The position numbers and the translations under genes are program-made. The notes beneath the pieces are model-generated. The model had not been told where the DNA came from. It saw nothing but the letters and a program-made list of their open reading frames with translations, and did no database searches. From assembly GCF_000699445.3 (NCBI RefSeq), contig NC_067196.1, positions 5,432,616 through 5,496,615 of the forward strand: a stretch of 64,000 bases of DNA, read 5' to 3'. Each line of letters begins with the position of its first letter. Within the stretch, counting starts at the first letter, position 1. This stretch comes from Schistosoma haematobium. Its lineage: Eukaryota > Platyhelminthes > Trematoda > Strigeidida > Schistosomatidae. Below, one piece after another: positions 45,826 through 57,889 of the stretch.

Positions 45826-46870
45826 TTATGTAGTTCCTAAGCGACTATTTAATTCATACACCGACGTTCTTTTTATTTTCATAAAAAGGATGTCAAGTTG
45901 GATACTATTCACTGAGTAATGTTAGCTGAAAGCTCATTTAGAAACTTTTAAAATTCTGAACCTTGATGAATATACTTTCGAAAACGTTATTTGGCCTTCC
46001 ACTTTTCCGTTTCTATCCAGGATTTCATGTTAACGCTCATCTCGTAGTGCAGTTCGACGATTTCCTTAATGTATGTCCTATCCACTTCCAGAGTCTTTTC
46101 CTAATTTTCTCTTCAACTGTCAGCTGGTCTGTTCTCTTCCACAGTAGGTTGTTGTTGATGTTATTCAGTTAAAAGATATTGAGTATCTGGTGTAGACAAT
46201 TCTTTATTAATACCTCCACATTTCTGATGACGTATATAGTAGTTGTTGATATTCCAGTTCCATACAGCGGAACTGTCTTGACATTCACATTCAAGATTCT
46301 AACATTGTAAATGTTCGATAGTTGTTTAGAGTTCCATATGTTCTTCAACTGTTGGAATCCTTCCCCTTCTTTGCACATTCTTGCGTTTATAACTGCATTG
46401 GATTCTCTTTATTCATCAGTAATGCTGAACAGTCAAGTACATGAGAATTTCCACCAGTTCCACAGCTTCTCCATCAAATGTGACTGGGTTGTTGTGCACT
46501 ATGTTGTGTTTGGGTATCTTGGTTTTCCCCTCAAGTATGTTGAGGCCTACTGATACAGACGCTCCTGTTGCACTGCTTTTGTTGACCTGCACTTGATGAT
46601 GTGTATGCCATAGAAGGACGAGTTCATCTGCATAGTTTAAGTCGTCAAGTTGTGTGTAAGCTGCTCACCCTACTGGGGAGTTTGAATGAACTGATGATCC
46701 CTTTGTACTTGTTGAATACTTGATTTCGAATTCCAAAAACAGTACATTCGTTCGTTCTCATCTAGTACTTCTTCATCCGATTACGTTATTTCTGGGTTCT
46801 TAGTTTGTACTATAATTTAAATACCTCTAAATATCACACTGACGTCGCGACGGAGCCTGCGATGGAATGA

Positions 46871-47221
46871 TTGGACATACATTCAGATTTTGATGCGTTT
46901 GAGGATTATTTTGAAGGGTTCGAAATCTGGGCTATGACCAAGGAAGATGATGAGAATGTTAATATTGTAGCACACTTCCTCACATTTATCGGAAAAGGAG
47001 CTTACAGCTCAATAAAAAATCTGGCTTTATCAGAAAAGCCCATTTCGCTTCGTTATGCAACTGTCAACGAACTACTGCTGGACTATGTTAAGTTTACAAA
47101 TTTCGAATGCGGTAAAGGGGAGAAATTTCATAAAACTATTCATCAGGACATCAAAAATTCCGCTACATTTTACACTACCCCAATCCAATGCGTACTCGAC
47201 GTTATGCTGACAATTCATTGA
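46871..47221 (+). pseudogene. Gag-like capsid fragment
   Basis: A 116-codon frame ('FDAFEDYFEGFEIWAMTKED', 'IVAHFLTFIGKGAYSSIKNL') resembles the Gag N-terminal part of schistosome LTR elements. It has no ATG at the expected point (ATTGGAC where ATGGAC is likely). An identical copy lies at 54336-54686. Confidence 0.7.
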
Positions 47222-47784
47222 GGATATGCGATACAGTTCATGAAGGTGAGATCAAGTTTGGTAAATGTTTATCCTTTGGCAAATTTCATTCTCGTAATTC
47301 ATGCGCACATCGTAATGCTAAATATTTTAAATGTGGCATGATTGGATACATTCAGTCAGTTTGTAATACTAAAATTCATTCCGCTGCAATTAATGCGAAA
47401 AATTTTGGTTCTGATCCTACTGACTTGGGTGTTTCTAATGATGATTTACTTCTATCCACGACTTCGAAAAGCCATATAGAGTTACATAGCAGACCAGAAT
47501 TAGATGAAACTGAAAATCCTTGTGAGACAACAGTTTCCAATCAATCAACTTATCAGATTTCTCATCTTATTGTGCCATATATTGTTTCTAATGACCATTC
47601 ACATATTTTTGATGAAACCGCTTATAAATCTGAGGAAAATATGTTGAGTGAACCTAATCATGATGGAGAAACTGATGTACTTTTGACAGATAATGATTCT
47701 TCTAATGACCCTGTACTCTGCCATGACATTCTTAGGAGATTTCAGGAAACTATTTCAGAAGCGTCAAATCCTGATATTATATAA
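47188..47784 (+). pseudogene. Gag-like zinc-knuckle region
   Basis: A 198-codon frame with 'CLSFGKFHSRNSC' and 'YFKCGMIGYIQSVC'. The second looks like a CCHC knuckle in which the first Cys and the His are Tyr. An acidic tail follows. A frameshift separates it from the preceding frame. An identical copy lies at 53773-54369. Confidence 0.7.
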
Positions 47785-50310
47785 ACTATTATTTGTCCTC
47801 GTAATACGCTTGTTTCTTGTGGGAAACTTGTTCAGTTCGAAGCACAAGTACTAAATGAGCTGGAGTTTGATTAGAATTCGGATGATTTCATATCAACTGC
47901 TGTTTATCCTTATCACGATGTCACTTCTAATGTTTACTCTAGTCAATGTCAGGAATATATTTTAAATGAAGTCACATCATTCGTAACTTGGGGATAAAAG
48001 GATCCATCATTATTTCGTGGAGGAGGATAGTGTTGGAAAGTCTATGGTTTAAATTCTAGATATCAGTAGTTGGACACAATTCTAGGACCCAAGTGACTCT
48101 GTTCCGATTTCGGATGTTGATTTGAGTACACATGAGCGCATTCTAGATAATACAGAAACGTTATCCAATACACTGTTTGACAGACACAGGAAAAACTTAA
48201 GAAGACGTACAAAGGACTACAGACACATAGACAATAATATAAGCTGTGGCGGATGTGGTGTGTGAGTGAACAAATGATTCTTTTGTACTTGTTGAATGTT
48301 GAATTCGAATCCTCAATAAAGTACAGACGTTCATGCTTACCTAGTGATTCTTAGTCCGTTTGCGTTGTTCTCGGATAATTCTTTCGTACTATAATTAAAC
48401 GATCCTAATTATCACACATATTCAGTGTTTCCGCCGAGATGTGGAGGTCTTCATAATCCAGTCGACCATCAGGAGAAAGAGCAATGGAGAGGGTAAGCAA
48501 CCTCGTCTGACACCAGTACCCACTTGGAATACAACACTTGTTTCTCCTCCCAGAGCTTACCGAACAGAACGTGGTGCATGTTTGCAGTCAGTTGGATGTC
48601 TCACTTCACTGCTTCAGCTAGTATATTTTCAGGTCCTTCCGCTTCCCCAATCCTGACTTGTTTGAGTGTCATGCTGGTGGAGTGACAGCTATAAGAAGGT
48701 CTGTGTGTGTTGTTTCGATGTCCGTTAGGTTCAGAGTAGGTGGTCTGTTTAAGAGTTCTTCAAAGTGTTCAACCCACCTATTCTACTATTCTTGAATCTC
48801 AGTGATTGTCTTGCCTTCATTGTCCTTGACTGGTCACTCTGGCGTACAATATTTCCGTGCTAGTTTCTTCGTTGTATCATATGGCTGTCTCATATTTCCT
48901 TCTCTTGCAGCTTTCTTCGCTTCCATTGCTAGGTGTTCCGCGTATTTCTGCTTATCGGCTCTAGTGCTCCTCTTTACATTCTTGTCTGCTTCTGTGCATC
49001 TGGTCTGTGCCTTGACTTTCTCTGTTCTTGTTCGACTGTTGCTAATTGCTGACTTCTTGAATCCTATCCGAAGTTTCCATAGAGATACATTCCTTATGAT
49101 GGCGCTCCTAGAGGCCCAGAACTAAACCTCTTGACACTTTGAAGGTAGTGCTTCTCTGATGCATTTTCAATTGTCCTCTACAGTAGTTCCTTCCTTCAGT
49201 AGATCCTGTAAGGCTCGACACATGTTTTTCAGAGTTATCTTGAATTGGTTAAGTCTGTTAGTATCTCATAGGAAGGCTGTATTGAACCTATATAATGCTA
49301 TTTCCACAACTGTCTAGTGTTTCTTTAGTTTCAGTTTCATCTTGGCCACAACCAGATGGTGATCCGAAGCTATGTCATCTCCTCTCCTTGTTCTCACGTG
49401 TTCCATTGACCTTCTAAATATTCTGGAGATGTACATATTATCGATCTGATTTTCTTTAGTGTGGTCCGGTAATACTCATTTAGATTCGTGTGTGTGTGTG
49501 TTGTGGGGGAATAATATGACACCTGTAACCGATTTGTGAAATGCACATAAATTCGCGAGTGCTTCACAATTCTCTTTTTCTTTCTCCCATTCCATGCCGT
49601 ACCATAATATCTTCATATCCGGTGTTATCCATTCCGACTTTGGTGTTTAGAGCTCCCATCAGAATTGTCAGGTCTTTTCGTGAACACGTAGCTCAACTGG
49701 AGTTCCTCGTAAAAGTGGTCTTCAGAGTTTTCATTGTTGTAATTGACAGGTGCATATTACTGGATAACATTCATCGTAAATACATTCTTCTTTGAAGAAT
49801 GCTTTGATGATCATGGATCTATGAAATTCCAATCCTACAAGTGCTTAACTTACTTTTTTGGACGGTATCAGAGCTACTCTATGCGTGTGCAGAGCATTTC
49901 TTTTTTTATGGTTAGAGTAAAGCAGTATGTCTCCAGAATCTATCCTTTTCTATCCGGTTTGTAACCAATGGTTTTCACCTATTCAGAGATCCTCTGAGTT
50001 ATATCGCTTCATTCTCGCAGCTATTTTGTTGATCCTCTCGGTCTGCTATATTGCTTAAACATCCCTTGTACCTGTAATAATTGTTGATCTGGTTGTTAGA
50101 AGGAGCGTCGCCCTCGTGACCTCCGGGGAATCTTGGCTTTCCTCATGAAGCGTCGTATTTTTTGTGAATAAAAATCCTTCAACTCGGAGGGCAGAGTTTA
50201 AATGGTTTAATTTGTTTGTACTGGTTAGCATTTTTGGCAAGGGCGTTTTCTACGGGATCGGAATGCTGACCCCATGCCCAACCCTCCTCCTTTACCCGAA
50301 CTTAGTAAGC

Positions 50311-51215
50311 ATTACCAAAAAAATCGATAGGGATCGGTAGGAGAACTGACGGAAAGCAGGACAAAAGATGGTCATGTACTGCTTATATACAATTGTGATT
50401 CCTTCGTACACTGTTCTACGCTTATTACAAATCTTAAATGCAATACTTCCAGCCGTGTTCATAGAGTTTTGTCTGTTCTGACTTGGACTATTCTGTGAAT
50501 TCTTAGTTAGCATATCAATTTGACTAAACCTAATATTTACAGGGGAGTTAAAAGTTAGTACGTTTTTCTAGACATCACTTGGCTTGCAACAAATGTTTCA
50601 CACCCATGTTCTGACTACATATTTAACACCCTGAAAAATAGGGTAACTGTTATGTGACGTTCGCTTGAATATAATAAAGTACTTCTGAGAGTTTGTTGCA
50701 GGATAATACGGTTTAAACCTTCATGTTCTCATATATAGTGCCGAACTAAAGGAAATGTCCGCCTATTTAGCACGAAATGCTCGTTAACTTCCCAATCTTT
50801 CATCAAGCTACATAAGTCAATCTGTCTATCCTGTCGTAAACACGTAAAGTGTAGGGCGTTTGGAAAACGTTGAAAGCGGGACGGTTGCAATCCATAATAT
50901 TTATCAGAAACAATAGAGGTTTGTAAACAAAACTACTCTGGGCAAAATGTATCGTGATTTAAAAATAAAGGTTAGAACAAATTCACCAAAATGGGTACAT
51001 CAATAAAACGCAAAGCGAAGGAACTAAAGACACTTAACTACTCCGATTCCGAGAATATTCTACCAGTAATACTGAAAAACATTATTGTTACAGCTAACTA
51101 AATTTGATGAATCGCACATAAGTCTACGAAATCAGAAAACTCATGTTAAGACTTAGACAAAAATGATAATCAAGATCGAGTAGCTCTCGTGAGTAGTGCT
51201 CCAAGATTTTTCACA
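50311..51215. other. Spacer of the inverted repeat, unrecognised part
   Basis: Single-copy-looking sequence between RTE 5' end and the small RTE duplicate; no gene supported. Confidence 0.45.
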
Positions 51216-51397
51216 CCTTCTTTGAAGAATGCTTTGATGATCATGGATCTATGAAATTCCAATCCTACAAGTGCTTAACTTACTTCTTTGGACGGTATCA
51301 GAGCTACTCTATGCGTGTGCAGAGCATTTCTTTCTTTATGGTCAGAGTAAAACAGCATTACTGACTATCGTGAGTAGTGCTTTAAGATTTTTCACAC
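51187..51397. repeat. RTE filler fragment flanked by 30-bp direct repeats
   Basis: 51217-51356 nearly repeats 49787-49925 (RTE endonuclease region) in direct orientation. It is flanked by two copies of 'tcgtgagtagtgct..aagat' (51187-51216 and 51368-51397; 30 bases, two mismatches). Confidence 0.8.
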
Positions 51398-51549
51398 ATG
51401 CCTTGATAGTTAACGAAACCTTAAGGATCTTTAGCCTATTCTACTTGCATAAAAACGGGAGACAACTGTTAATCCCGAGACCAATTTAGCATTTCATAGC
51501 ATTTGAAAAAGTGTATTGATAAGTCTGATTGTAGTAGTTACTCAGAATT

Positions 51550-52090
51550 TAATTAACTATTTCATCCACTCACTTCCATATATATCTAAAAACTCGAAAA
51601 AATGTTAAGACGCGCGCATTATTTACTTTGTTGAGTTGTTTTTCGCTTTCAATTCTGTTTTATTGTGATTTAGCGAAATATGTATTGAATTAAATCGTGA
51701 TTTCATAATTGTGTGGTCAAAGCAAAGCAAATTTTTTCGAATAGTGTAAAAATAACTGATCAGGGAACTAAAAATGTGACAAAATGGGAAACTTTACTGA
51801 GACATTAAATTACATGAAAGTACTCTTGAGAGTTCGAAAACGTTCATTTACTCGTAACATGACAACCAATATCTAGTGTCCAATATCTTTATCACAAGCT
51901 CGTATCCAATATCCAATGTATCTGTCGCGAGTTTGTATGTAGCAGTTGATATCCTTACGCTCACTCATGGTTGTCTCGGTACTGTTCTAGACTTCTGGAA
52001 ATGTCAAATGTGTGCGTAGTCTAGACACACGACGCATTACTCCGAATGAATTTTGTTGTAATTTGTGGATTCGTATAAATTGTATACATG
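51550..52090 (-). mobile_element. LTR and leader fragment of the Gypsy element
   Basis: The complement matches 28666-29575 apart from the nested solo LTR: 'gatattggttgtcatgttac', 'cacaataaaacagaattg', up to 'gatatatatggaagtg', the first codons of gag, where similarity stops. It is followed (toward higher coordinates) by the same RTE junction as at 28.66 kb. Confidence 0.75.
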
Positions 52091-53772
52091 GAACACACTA
52101 TAGAGAATCAGATCGATAATATGTACATCTCTAGAATATTTAGAAGGTCAATGGAACACGTGAGAACAAGGAGAGGAGATGACATAGCTTCGGATCACCA
52201 TCTGGTTGTGGCCAAGATGAAACTGAAACTAAAGAAACACTAGACAGTTGTGGAAATAGCATTATATAGGTTCAATACAGCCTTCCTATGAGATACTAAC
52301 AGACTTAACCAATTCAAGATAACTCTGAAAAACATGTGTCGAGCCTTACAGGATCTACTGAAGGAAGGAACTACTGTAGAGGACAATTGAAAATGCATCA
52401 GAGAAGCACTACCTTCAAAGTGTCAAGAGGTTTAGTTCTGGGCCTCTAGGAGCGCCATCATAAGGAATGTATCTCTATGGAAACTTCGGATAGGATTCAA
52501 GAAGTCAGCAATTAGCAACAGTCGAACAAGAACAGAGAAAGTCAAGGCACAGACCAGATGCACAGAAGCAGACAAGAATGTAAAGAGGAGCACTAGAGCC
52601 GATAAGCAGAAATACGCGGAACACCTAGCAATGGAAGCGAAGAAAGCTGCAAGAGAAGGAAATATGAGACAGCCATATGATACAACGAAGAAACTAGCAC
52701 GGAAATATTGTACGCCAGAGTGACCAGTCAAGGACAATGAAGGCAAGACAATCACTGAGATTCAAGAATAGTAGAATAGGTGGGTTGAACACTTTGAAGA
52801 ACTCTTAAACAGACCACCTACTCTGAACCTAACGGACATCGAAACAACACACACAGACCTTCTTATAGCTGTCACTCCACCAGCATGACACTCAAACAAG
52901 TCAGGATTGGGGAAGCGGAAGGACCTGAAAATATACTAGCTGAAGCAGTGAAGTGAGACATCCAACTGACTGCAAACATGCACCACGTTCTGTTCGGTAA
53001 GCTCTGGGAGGAGAAACAAGTGTTGTATTCCAAGTGGGTACTGGTGTCAGACGAGGTTGCTTACCCTCTCCATTGCTCTTTCTCCTGATGGTCGACTGGA
53101 TTATGAAGACCTCCACATCTCGGCGGAAACACTGAATATGTGTGATAATTAGGATCGTTTAATTATAGTACGAAAGAATTATCCGAGAACAACGCAAACG
53201 GACTAAGAATCACTAGGTAAGCATGAACGTCTGTACTTTATTGAGGATTCGAATTCAACATTCAACAAGTACAAAAGAATCATTTGTTCACTCACACACC
53301 ACATCCGCCACAGCTTATATTATTGTCTATGTGTCTGTAGTCCTTTGTACGTCTTCTTAAGTTTTTCCTGTGTCTGTCAAACAGTGTATTGGATAACGTT
53401 TCTGTATTATCTAGAATGCGCTCATGTGTACTCAAATCAACATCCGAAATCGGAACAGAGTCACTTGGGTCCTAGAATTGTGTCCAACTACTGATATCTA
53501 GAATTTAAACCATAGACTTTCCAACACTATCCTCCTCCACGAAATAATGATGGATCCTTTTATCCCCAAGTTACGAATGATGTGACTTCATTTAAAATAT
53601 ATTCCTGACATTGACTAGAGTAAACATTAGAAGTGACATCGTGATAAGGATAAACAGCAGTTGATATGAAATCATCCGAATTCTAATCAAACTCCAGCTC
53701 ATTTAGTACTTGTGCTTCGAACTGAACAAGTTTCCCACAAGAAACAAGCGTATTACGAGGACAAATAATAGT

Positions 53773-54369
53773 TTATATAATATCAGGATTTGACGCTTCT
53801 GAAATAGTTTCCTGAAATCTCCTAAGAATGTCATGGCAGAGTACAGGGTCATTAGAAGAATCATTATCTGTCAAAAGTACATCAGTTTCTCCATCATGAT
53901 TAGGTTCACTCAACATATTTTCCTCAGATTTATAAGCGGTTTCATCAAAAATATGTGAATGGTCATTAGAAACAATATATGGCACAATAAGATGAGAAAT
54001 CTGATAAGTTGATTGATTGGAAACTGTTGTCTCACAAGGATTTTCAGTTTCATCTAATTCTGGTCTGCTATGTAACTCTATATGGCTTTTCGAAGTCGTG
54101 GATAGAAGTAAATCATCATTAGAAACACCCAAGTCAGTAGGATCAGAACCAAAATTTTTCGCATTAATTGCAGCGGAATGAATTTTAGTATTACAAACTG
54201 ACTGAATGTATCCAATCATGCCACATTTAAAATATTTAGCATTACGATGTGCGCATGAATTACGAGAATGAAATTTGCCAAAGGATAAACATTTACCAAA
54301 CTTGATCTCACCTTCATGAACTGTATCGCATATCCTCAATGAATTGTCAGCATAACGTCGAGTACGCAT
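53773..54369 (-). pseudogene. Gag-like zinc-knuckle region, second copy
   Basis: Identical in translation to 47188-47784. Confidence 0.7.
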
Positions 54370-54686
54370 TGGATTGGGGTAGTGTAAAATGTAGCGGAAT
54401 TTTTGATGTCCTGATGAATAGTTTTATGAAATTTCTCCCCTTTACCGCATTCGAAATTTGTAAACTTAACATAGTCCAGCAGTAGTTCGTTGACAGTTGC
54501 ATAACGAAGCGAAATGGGCTTTTCTGATAAAGCCAGATTTTTTATTGAGCTGTAAGCTCCTTTTCCGATAAATGTGAGGAAGTGTGCTACAATATTAACA
54601 TTCTCATCATCTTCCTTGGTCATAGCCCAGATTTCGAACCCTTCAAAATAATCCTCAAACGCATCAAAATCTGAATGTATGTCCAA
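54336..54686 (-). pseudogene. Gag-like capsid fragment, second copy
   Basis: Identical in translation to 46871-47221, including the missing start codon. Confidence 0.7.
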
Positions 54687-55115
54687 TCATTCCATCGCAG
54701 GCTCCGTCGCGACGTCAGTGTGATATTTAGAGGTATTTAAATTATAGTACAAACTAAGAACCCAGAAATAACGTAATCGGATGAAGAAGTACTAGATGAG
54801 AACGAACGAATGTACTGTTTTTGGAATTCGAAATCAAGTATTCAACAAGTACAAAGGGATCATCAGTTCATTCAAACTCCCCAGTAGGGTGAGCAGCTTA
54901 CACACAACTTGACGACTTAAACTATGCAGATGAACTCGTCCTTCTATGGCATACACATCATCAAGTGCAGGTCAACAAAAGCAGTGTAACAGGAGCGTCT
55001 GTATCAGTAGGCCTCAACATACTTGAGGGGAAAACCAAGATACTCAAGCACAACACATACTTGACTTCTCAGTATTACTGATGAACAAAGAGGATCCAAT
55101 GCAGGCGTGAGTATA

Positions 55116-56627
55116 ATTAAAATCCACTATCACGCATTCTGTGTAACAGTTTTATACGTATGGTGAAAGAAAGAATGTCATTTACGTGCAGCTATGAAAT
55201 ATAAAAATTCGGTTTTATGGATAAAACTTTTATTTTGTTCATCGAAATTCCTCCTGGTGCCTTTTTAGTTTAATACCTGACCAAAGGATATAAAAGGAAG
55301 TTTGATTAAGTGATCAACAATCTCCTCCCATGGAGTAAAACCCTGCTGATAAAAAACGCTGACCGTGAAACGTCACTAGAACTATTAGTTTAGACGAATT
55401 ATGAAGCTCCATGTTGAAATCCGTGACTCGTTGAAATTCACAAGCTTAATGTTATTCCTAACAACCAGAGCAACAATCAAAATTGACACATGGGGTTTTC
55501 ATATAGTGTGAGATAATATGAGGTCCGTTTAAATGACAATGGGATAGAGAATGAACACTTTTACTCTGTTTGTGATAAGTGAAATCGAGTGAACGAAAGA
55601 TGAACATAAATGACCAGCTTTACGAGAGGTACTCTTGTTGTCTGGCCAGAATGAAGTTATTACTCGGAGTACGCAAGAATTTGCGCTGCTGATATGTGAA
55701 AAAGCGCAAAAACCGCTTCACGATAATCGAATCATGCTTCAAACAAAGACGGATGGGTGATATTGAATGTTCACCGAGTGTAGCACGAATGCTTATGACT
55801 CCGCAGTTGATGAATATTAGTTTTGCATGAGACTGTAGTACATCGACTCTTCTGCAGGTGAAACGAGGTATGAAATTTTATTAAAGTTAAATGACCTGTG
55901 ATGAAGGAACTGGAGTGATGGGAGGCTTCAGAATCTGTGAGCTTTCAACATGGTCATAGGTGATACCATTATACTTCATAAACGCATCCACACTACCCTT
56001 GCGGATGGACTGAACGGAGAAGACTTGCATTAACCGTCAAGAAAGGTCGAAGAGGGAACACACAATCGAGGTGGTATCACTAGCCCATTTAGGCGTGGTC
56101 ATTTTACGTCTCCTCTTACTTTTGACATAAAGTGTTGTTATTTTTATGGAACAACCTATCCAAATACTTCGAAAATATATTTCGGATTTCATCAGAAGTG
56201 CAAGCTCAGTTAAGAGTGTCAATAATGTTTACATAATATCCACCACTTTTAAACAGGTTCCGAGACATTTGGAGGAATATTAAGTTGACTTTAAAAAGAG
56301 AGAAAATATAGATGAGCAAATAATTTAGTAGCAGGATTCGAATGAACTGTATCATGGATACTAGATAGAATTTCAAATGTCGTCCTATTCCCATCTCGAA
56401 TGTGTGCTGTGATGGTTCTATAAAAGGCACACTGACATGATAGAACGATTCAGTGTGGAAAGTGATGTTGTTTCTATGTGGGTTAGGTCTACTGTTTCAA
56501 TGGCATAGATAAGCTCACTGCTACCAGGCTAGACCTAGACCCTATAAAACCACATGGATTTTTGCCAGATTATTTAACGGAGGGCCATGCCAGTCACGCC
56601 CGTACCATCAAATAATTTTCAGAGCAC
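55116..56627. other. No recognisable feature
   Basis: Several short frames on the minus strand (56037-56430) have no domain or homologue that I recognise; probably non-coding. Confidence 0.4.
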
Positions 56628-57850
56628 TTGGAAAACATAGGATTCAAGACAGGAGCAAATATAGTTTCAAATCACCACAAAATAATTATAGATAGGACTG
56701 TATTCCTCCACAAACGCATACATAAAACTACAAGTATTTCTCAACATGGAACGAAATCTACCAAGTTTGCATCAGTAAAATATATGGGAACACAGAGAGC
56801 AGCTTATGTAACTCCAGACCGCAACTTAGTGGTGGCTAAGTTAGAACTGAAGCTAAGAAAGCATAAGACTAACGAAACCGCAAAACCTTATTATGGCCTT
56901 CCTTCGCGATTCTACCGAACTCATTAACAAGAGATAGCTCTCAGTAGTAAGTTCAAAGTTTTAAAGGATGTGTAGTGACTTCGGAACCTAGTCATAGTCC
57001 GCAAAGCCGAACATGAGACAATTAAGAAAATAGACTATCAATATGTAACAGTGCGAGAAGGTCAATAAAGGTGAACGCGGTAACATTCACTCGAAACTGA
57101 ATTCATCGGATGGCATGGCTCGGCTTTGCTGGCGTGACCAGGCCTTATGTAAATATGTAACATTACTTTTATCCATATCAAGTATATTGTTTTATCTTTA
57201 ACTTAAATGTGTTCTCCATCATATGGTGGTGATTGTTACTATACGACGAGTCAGTGTAGACAATGATGTGAATTCCACGTAAGATCCTATAGATTGGGTA
57301 GTTACATCATGACAAATCTACAATCTTAAGCCTACCATTAGAGCAGTACTAATAACGAAGTAGGCCGTAAATTAGATTGACGAGCCCGACAAGAAGAGCA
57401 AGAACCTATTATGGGGAACAAAATAGGGGATGTCAAAGAAGCGATAACTTCAACGTATTAGGTGATAATATGTAGCCAGGTGCAGCAGGAAAAGTGTCAG
57501 TCTCTACTGATACACTGAGGGAGATTGGAAAAAAGGTGGACAAGAAGCCAGAAGTCAATGAGTCAGGGAACAAGCCGAATACACAGAGACAATCAGGCAG
57601 GTAAACTGAAAAACTGGAACTGATGAGTAAAAATGTGTGGATGACACTGCAAAAACAAAAAAAAGCAAGGTATTAAAAAAAAATGTAAAAGAATTATGTG
57701 ACACAACTTGAAAATCAACTGTAAAATATGATAGACCAGGGTGACCAGTCAAGAACAAACAAGGCGAACTAATCACTGAGATCGCAGATCAACACAGCAG
57801 GTGGACAGAACGCATTGAAGAACTCTTCAACACGCCACATGGCCACATTG
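56628..57850 (+). mobile_element. RTE element remnant, endonuclease end and linker
   Basis: 'TVFLHKRIHKTTSISQHGT' and 'RNLVVAKLELKLRKHK' (56695-56870) correspond to the end of the RTE endonuclease. After a gap of about 500 bases the linker follows ('VKEAITSTY' near 57435, 'ELITEIADQHSRWTERIEEL' near 57765-57825). RT missing; strongly decayed and more diverged than the other RTE copies. Confidence 0.65.
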
Positions 57851-57889
57851 TAGTGAACGAAAGCATAATTCAAGTATTCAGTGCAAAAT

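Larger units (their letters stand above)
46683..48416 (+). mobile_element. Gag-only LTR element, 1,734 bp
   Basis: 5' LTR 46683-46838 (156 bases) and 3' LTR 48263-48416 (154 bases) both start TGA.TGAAC and end ATCACA. They are clearly related but well diverged, so the insertion is old. Between them are only gag-like frames and a stretch encoding 'LVSCGKLVQFEAQVLNELE'; there is no protease, RT or integrase. It is inserted in the RTE reverse transcriptase. I saw no target duplication. Confidence 0.8.
46571..49424 (+). repeat. Left arm of large inverted repeat (2,854 bp)
   Basis: It pairs with 52133-54986; coordinates of matching points always sum to 101557, so there is no indel between arms. 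All stretches compared were identical. First mismatches outside lie at 46570/54987 and 49425/52132. Confidence 0.92.
45960..50310 (-). mobile_element. RTE element, nearly full length, split by an LTR element
   Basis: Reading from 50310 downward: 5' part with 'EVTRATLLLTTRSTIITG' (about 50130-50070), endonuclease to 49440 ('ENCEALANLCAFHKS', 'ASDHHLVVAKMKLKLKKH'), linker (49125-48802 on the complement), RT 'VRRGCLPSPLLFLLMVDW' (about 48510-48460), interruption by the LTR element, then 'LDDLNYADELVLLWHTHH' where the catalytic ADD is ADE (about 46650-46600), and the C-terminal part with 'QLKNIWNSKQLS' to about 45960. Many stops. This is the most complete RTE copy in the window. Confidence 0.85.
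53141..54874 (-). mobile_element. Gag-only LTR element, second copy
   Basis: Same insertion point, LTRs and gag frames as 46683-48416, so it was copied together with the surrounding RTE rather than inserted independently. Confidence 0.8.
52133..54986 (-). repeat. Right arm of large inverted repeat (2,854 bp)
   Basis: Exact-length partner of 46571-49424; see that entry for boundaries. Confidence 0.92.
52091..55115 (+). mobile_element. RTE element copy, inverted partner of 46-49.4 kb
   Basis: Plus strand: end of the endonuclease ('ENQIDNMYISRIFRRSMEH'), linker, 'VRRGCLPSPLLFLLMVDW', LTR element insertion, then 'LDDLNYADELVLLWHTHH' and about 200 further bases with a small deletion relative to the left copy. 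The 5' part is missing: it begins at the LTR junction. Confidence 0.85.

Noticed and set aside
48441..48656. 71-codon frame duplicated at 52901-53116
   Set aside because: It is antisense to the RTE reverse transcriptase block 'VRRGCLPSPLLF' and is not a gene.
48802..49125. 107-codon frame, identical at 52432-52755
   Set aside because: Identity comes from the inverted repeat; the frame is the complement of the RTE linker and has no independent support.
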